Assembly: GCA_025927435.1 (NCBI GenBank)
Contig: JAICLM010000154.1
Coordinates: 1 to 5,443 of the forward strand
Direction of reading: 5' to 3'
From: Thermoleophilia bacterium
GTDB lineage: Bacteria > Actinomycetota > Thermoleophilia > Gaiellales > Gaiellaceae
Length of the DNA stretch: 5,443 nt
The position numbers were made by a program, and so were the translations under genes. The stretch's first letter is position 1; each line of letters begins with the position of its first letter. The notes under the pieces were generated by a model. That model was not told the origin of the DNA. It worked only from the letters and a program-made list of their open reading frames with translations, and made no database searches. Below are positions 4,446-5,443 of the stretch, in pieces.

Positions 4446-5180
4446 TCACGCCCCGAGCGAGTAGCCGCCGTCCACCACGACCGTCTGTCCGCAGATCATC
4501 GTCGCGTCCGGCGTGCAGAGGAAGGAGACGACCGCGGCGACGTCCTCGGGCTCGACGAGCCGCCCCGCCGGCGTCCGCTTCACCGTCGCGAGCATCTGCT
4601 CCTTGTTCGGGAACCAGTCGAGCGCCTCGGTGTCGACGACGCCTGCCGAGACGCAGTTGACGCGGATCCCCCGCGGCGCGAGGTCGAAGGCGAGGTAGCG
4701 CACCACCGACTCGAGCGCCGCCTTCGAGGTACCGACGAGGACGTAGTTCGGGAGGACGCGCTGCGAGCCGAGGCTCGAGATCGCGAGGATCGCGCCGCCT
4801 TCCTCCATCGCCGGCGCAGTCGCGCGAGTGAGAGAAAGCAACGCTCGTGCGTTTGCGGCCAGCGTCCAGTCCCAGTGCTTGTCCTCGGTCTCGAGCGCCG
4901 GGCGGATCACGCCGGTGGCGGCGTTGTGGACGACCACCCGGTACGGGCCGGCAGCGGCGAGCTCCTCGACCACCCGCGGCTCCGCGACGTTCCCTCGCAC
5001 GAGCACCGCCTCGGCGCCGGCCGCCCGGACGAGCACCGCCGCCTCCTCGGCCGCGGTGTCGTTGCGCATGTAGCCGAGTACGGCACGGGAGGCCCCGTCG
5101 GCCACGAGCCGGAGCGCGATCGCACGGCCGATCCCGCGCGTCCCCCCGGTGACGAGCACCGAGGCGCCCTGGAGGCTCAT
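4446..5180 (-). CDS. fabL: FabL-type enoyl-[acyl-carrier-protein] reductase (SDR superfamily)
   Basis: The 244-aa product is a short-chain dehydrogenase/reductase with cofactor loop TGGTRGIG (11-18). Arg39 in YMRN (37-40) is a candidate for binding the NADPH 2'-phosphate. The active site is SSLGS (135-139) followed by Tyr146 and Lys153, giving Tyr-x6-Lys, the spacing of enoyl-ACP reductases, not the Tyr-x3-Lys of ordinary SDRs. From memory, several segments closely follow Bacillus FabL: NAATGVIRPALETEDKHWDW (86-105), TSKAALESVVRYLA (151-164), DTEALDWFPNKEQ (183-195), TPAGRLVE (203-210) and GQTVVVDGG (231-239). The likely role is the last step of fatty-acid elongation, reducing trans-2-enoyl-ACP with NADPH in the cytoplasm. 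Differences from Bacillus FabL are His85 in the usual NNA motif and a few residues fewer just before it. The ATG overlaps the preceding stop by four bases. Another reductase with FabL-like architecture remains possible. Confidence 0.87.
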   Translation of the reverse strand: MSLQGASVLVTGGTRGIGRAIALRLVADGASRAVLGYMRNDTAAEEAAVLVRAAGAEAVLVRGNVAEPRVVEELAAAGPYRVVVHNAATGVIRPALETEDKHWDWTLAANARALLSLTRATAPAMEEGGAILAISSLGSQRVLPNYVLVGTSKAALESVVRYLAFDLAPRGIRVNCVSAGVVDTEALDWFPNKEQMLATVKRTPAGRLVEPEDVAAVVSFLCTPDATMICGQTVVVDGGYSLGA

Positions 5181-5443
5181 CGCCTGGGCAGCGGCTCGTC
5201 GGCGGGCGCCGAGCTCGGCAGCTCGCTCCAGCCGGGCCGCGTCTGCGGCTCGCGACGGCTGTCGGCCGCCTTCGAAGACGCGTGCCCGAGCCGGTCGAGC
5301 AGCTCCATCTTCTCCTCCGCGTACCGCCGCACGGGGTGATCCCCGGGCAGGTCGAGCACGAGCTCGCGCACACGCGCGCGCAGCTGGTAGGCGAAGTGCG
5401 GGGTCGCGGGCCCGACGAGCGCGTCGACGTCGGTGAAGGTCGG
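5177..5443 (-). CDS. Hypothetical protein (partial, C-terminal 88 residues)
   Basis: An open frame enters from the right edge and ends at a TGA (5179-5177) that overlaps the enoyl reductase ATG. The visible part begins PTFTDVDALVGPATPHFAYQ, continues as an amphipathic helix (LRARVRELVLDLPGDHPVRR, 21-40) and a second one (YAEEKMELLDRLGHASSK, 41-58), and ends in a polar, probably disordered tail rich in Ser, Arg and Pro. I cannot assign a family. The four-base overlap and shared strand put it in one operon with the reductase and the methyltransferase. An internal ATG or GTG start within the visible part is possible, but the frame stays open to the window edge, so an upstream start is more likely. 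Confidence 0.65.
   Translation of the reverse strand, partial: PTFTDVDALVGPATPHFAYQLRARVRELVLDLPGDHPVRRYAEEKMELLDRLGHASSKAADSRREPQTRPGWSELPSSAPADEPLPRR

Noticed and set aside
4998..5040. Short direct repeat (GACGAGCACCGCC-like, twice) inside the reductase
   Set aside because: It encodes two AVLVR segments on neighbouring strands and is explained by biased codons for the same residues, not by a repeat element.
4446..5180. Reading the reductase as an ordinary FabG-type ketoreductase with Tyr-x3-Lys
   Set aside because: The residue four before the active-site Lys153 is Val149, not Tyr; the tyrosine is seven before it, as in enoyl-ACP reductases.
4326..5339. Plus-strand frame opposite the enoyl reductase
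   Set aside because: Its composition (Arg, His, Asp rich) and lack of motifs mark it as the antisense shadow of the FabL-like gene.
4333..5373. Minus-strand frame overlapping the enoyl reductase in another phase
   Set aside because: Arg/Gly-rich shadow; the frame with Rossmann loop and Tyr-x6-Lys is the real gene.
1..5443. tRNA, rRNA, CRISPR array, transposase or insertion sequence
   Set aside because: Nothing in either strand resembled any of these on reading; almost all sequence is accounted for by protein genes and short gaps.

Overview
This is a very GC-rich, gene-dense window from what is most likely a high-GC actinobacterium, possibly of the Thermoleophilia type. The evidence is strong G/C bias at third codon positions, a DUF1707 protein (a family centred on Actinobacteria), start codons preceded by a TANNNT box at leaderless spacing, and an almost complete lack of Shine-Dalgarno sequences. 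The lineage is an inference; there is no rRNA or other marker gene here.

Layout. Bases 1-284 (minus strand) hold the N-terminal part of a UbiE/MenG-like methyltransferase that runs off the left edge. It is divergent from a five-gene plus-strand block across a gap of only 17 bases, which holds a symmetric promoter with overlapping -10 elements. The plus block contains a 182-aa unknown protein (302-850), a DUF1707 plus LiaF-like protein (847-1386, ATGA overlap), a 98-aa unknown protein (1396-1692), a monofunctional proline dehydrogenase (1733-2653) and a short class III aminotransferase (2650-3663, GTGA overlap). The last two form a tightly coupled pair that probably works in proline catabolism. 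A second promoter-like box precedes the dehydrogenase, so the block probably has at least two transcription units.

A 136-base convergent gap (3664-3799) follows. It holds a strong 16-bp hairpin directly after the aminotransferase stop and a second, imperfect and partly related hairpin directly after the stop of the opposing gene. The minus strand then carries, in transcription order from the right edge, the C-terminus of an unrecognised protein (5443-5177), a FabL-type enoyl-ACP reductase (5180-4446, ATGA overlap) and a class I SAM-dependent methyltransferase (4438-3800, 7-base gap). These three look like one operon.

No tRNA, rRNA, CRISPR array or insertion sequence was seen, and no gene-free stretch exceeds 300 bases. 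I see no clear new multi-gene system. The items most worth a second look are the symmetric leaderless divergent promoter, the proline dehydrogenase-aminotransferase pair with its reduced aminotransferase, the FabL-type reductase, and the paired hairpins in the convergent gap.
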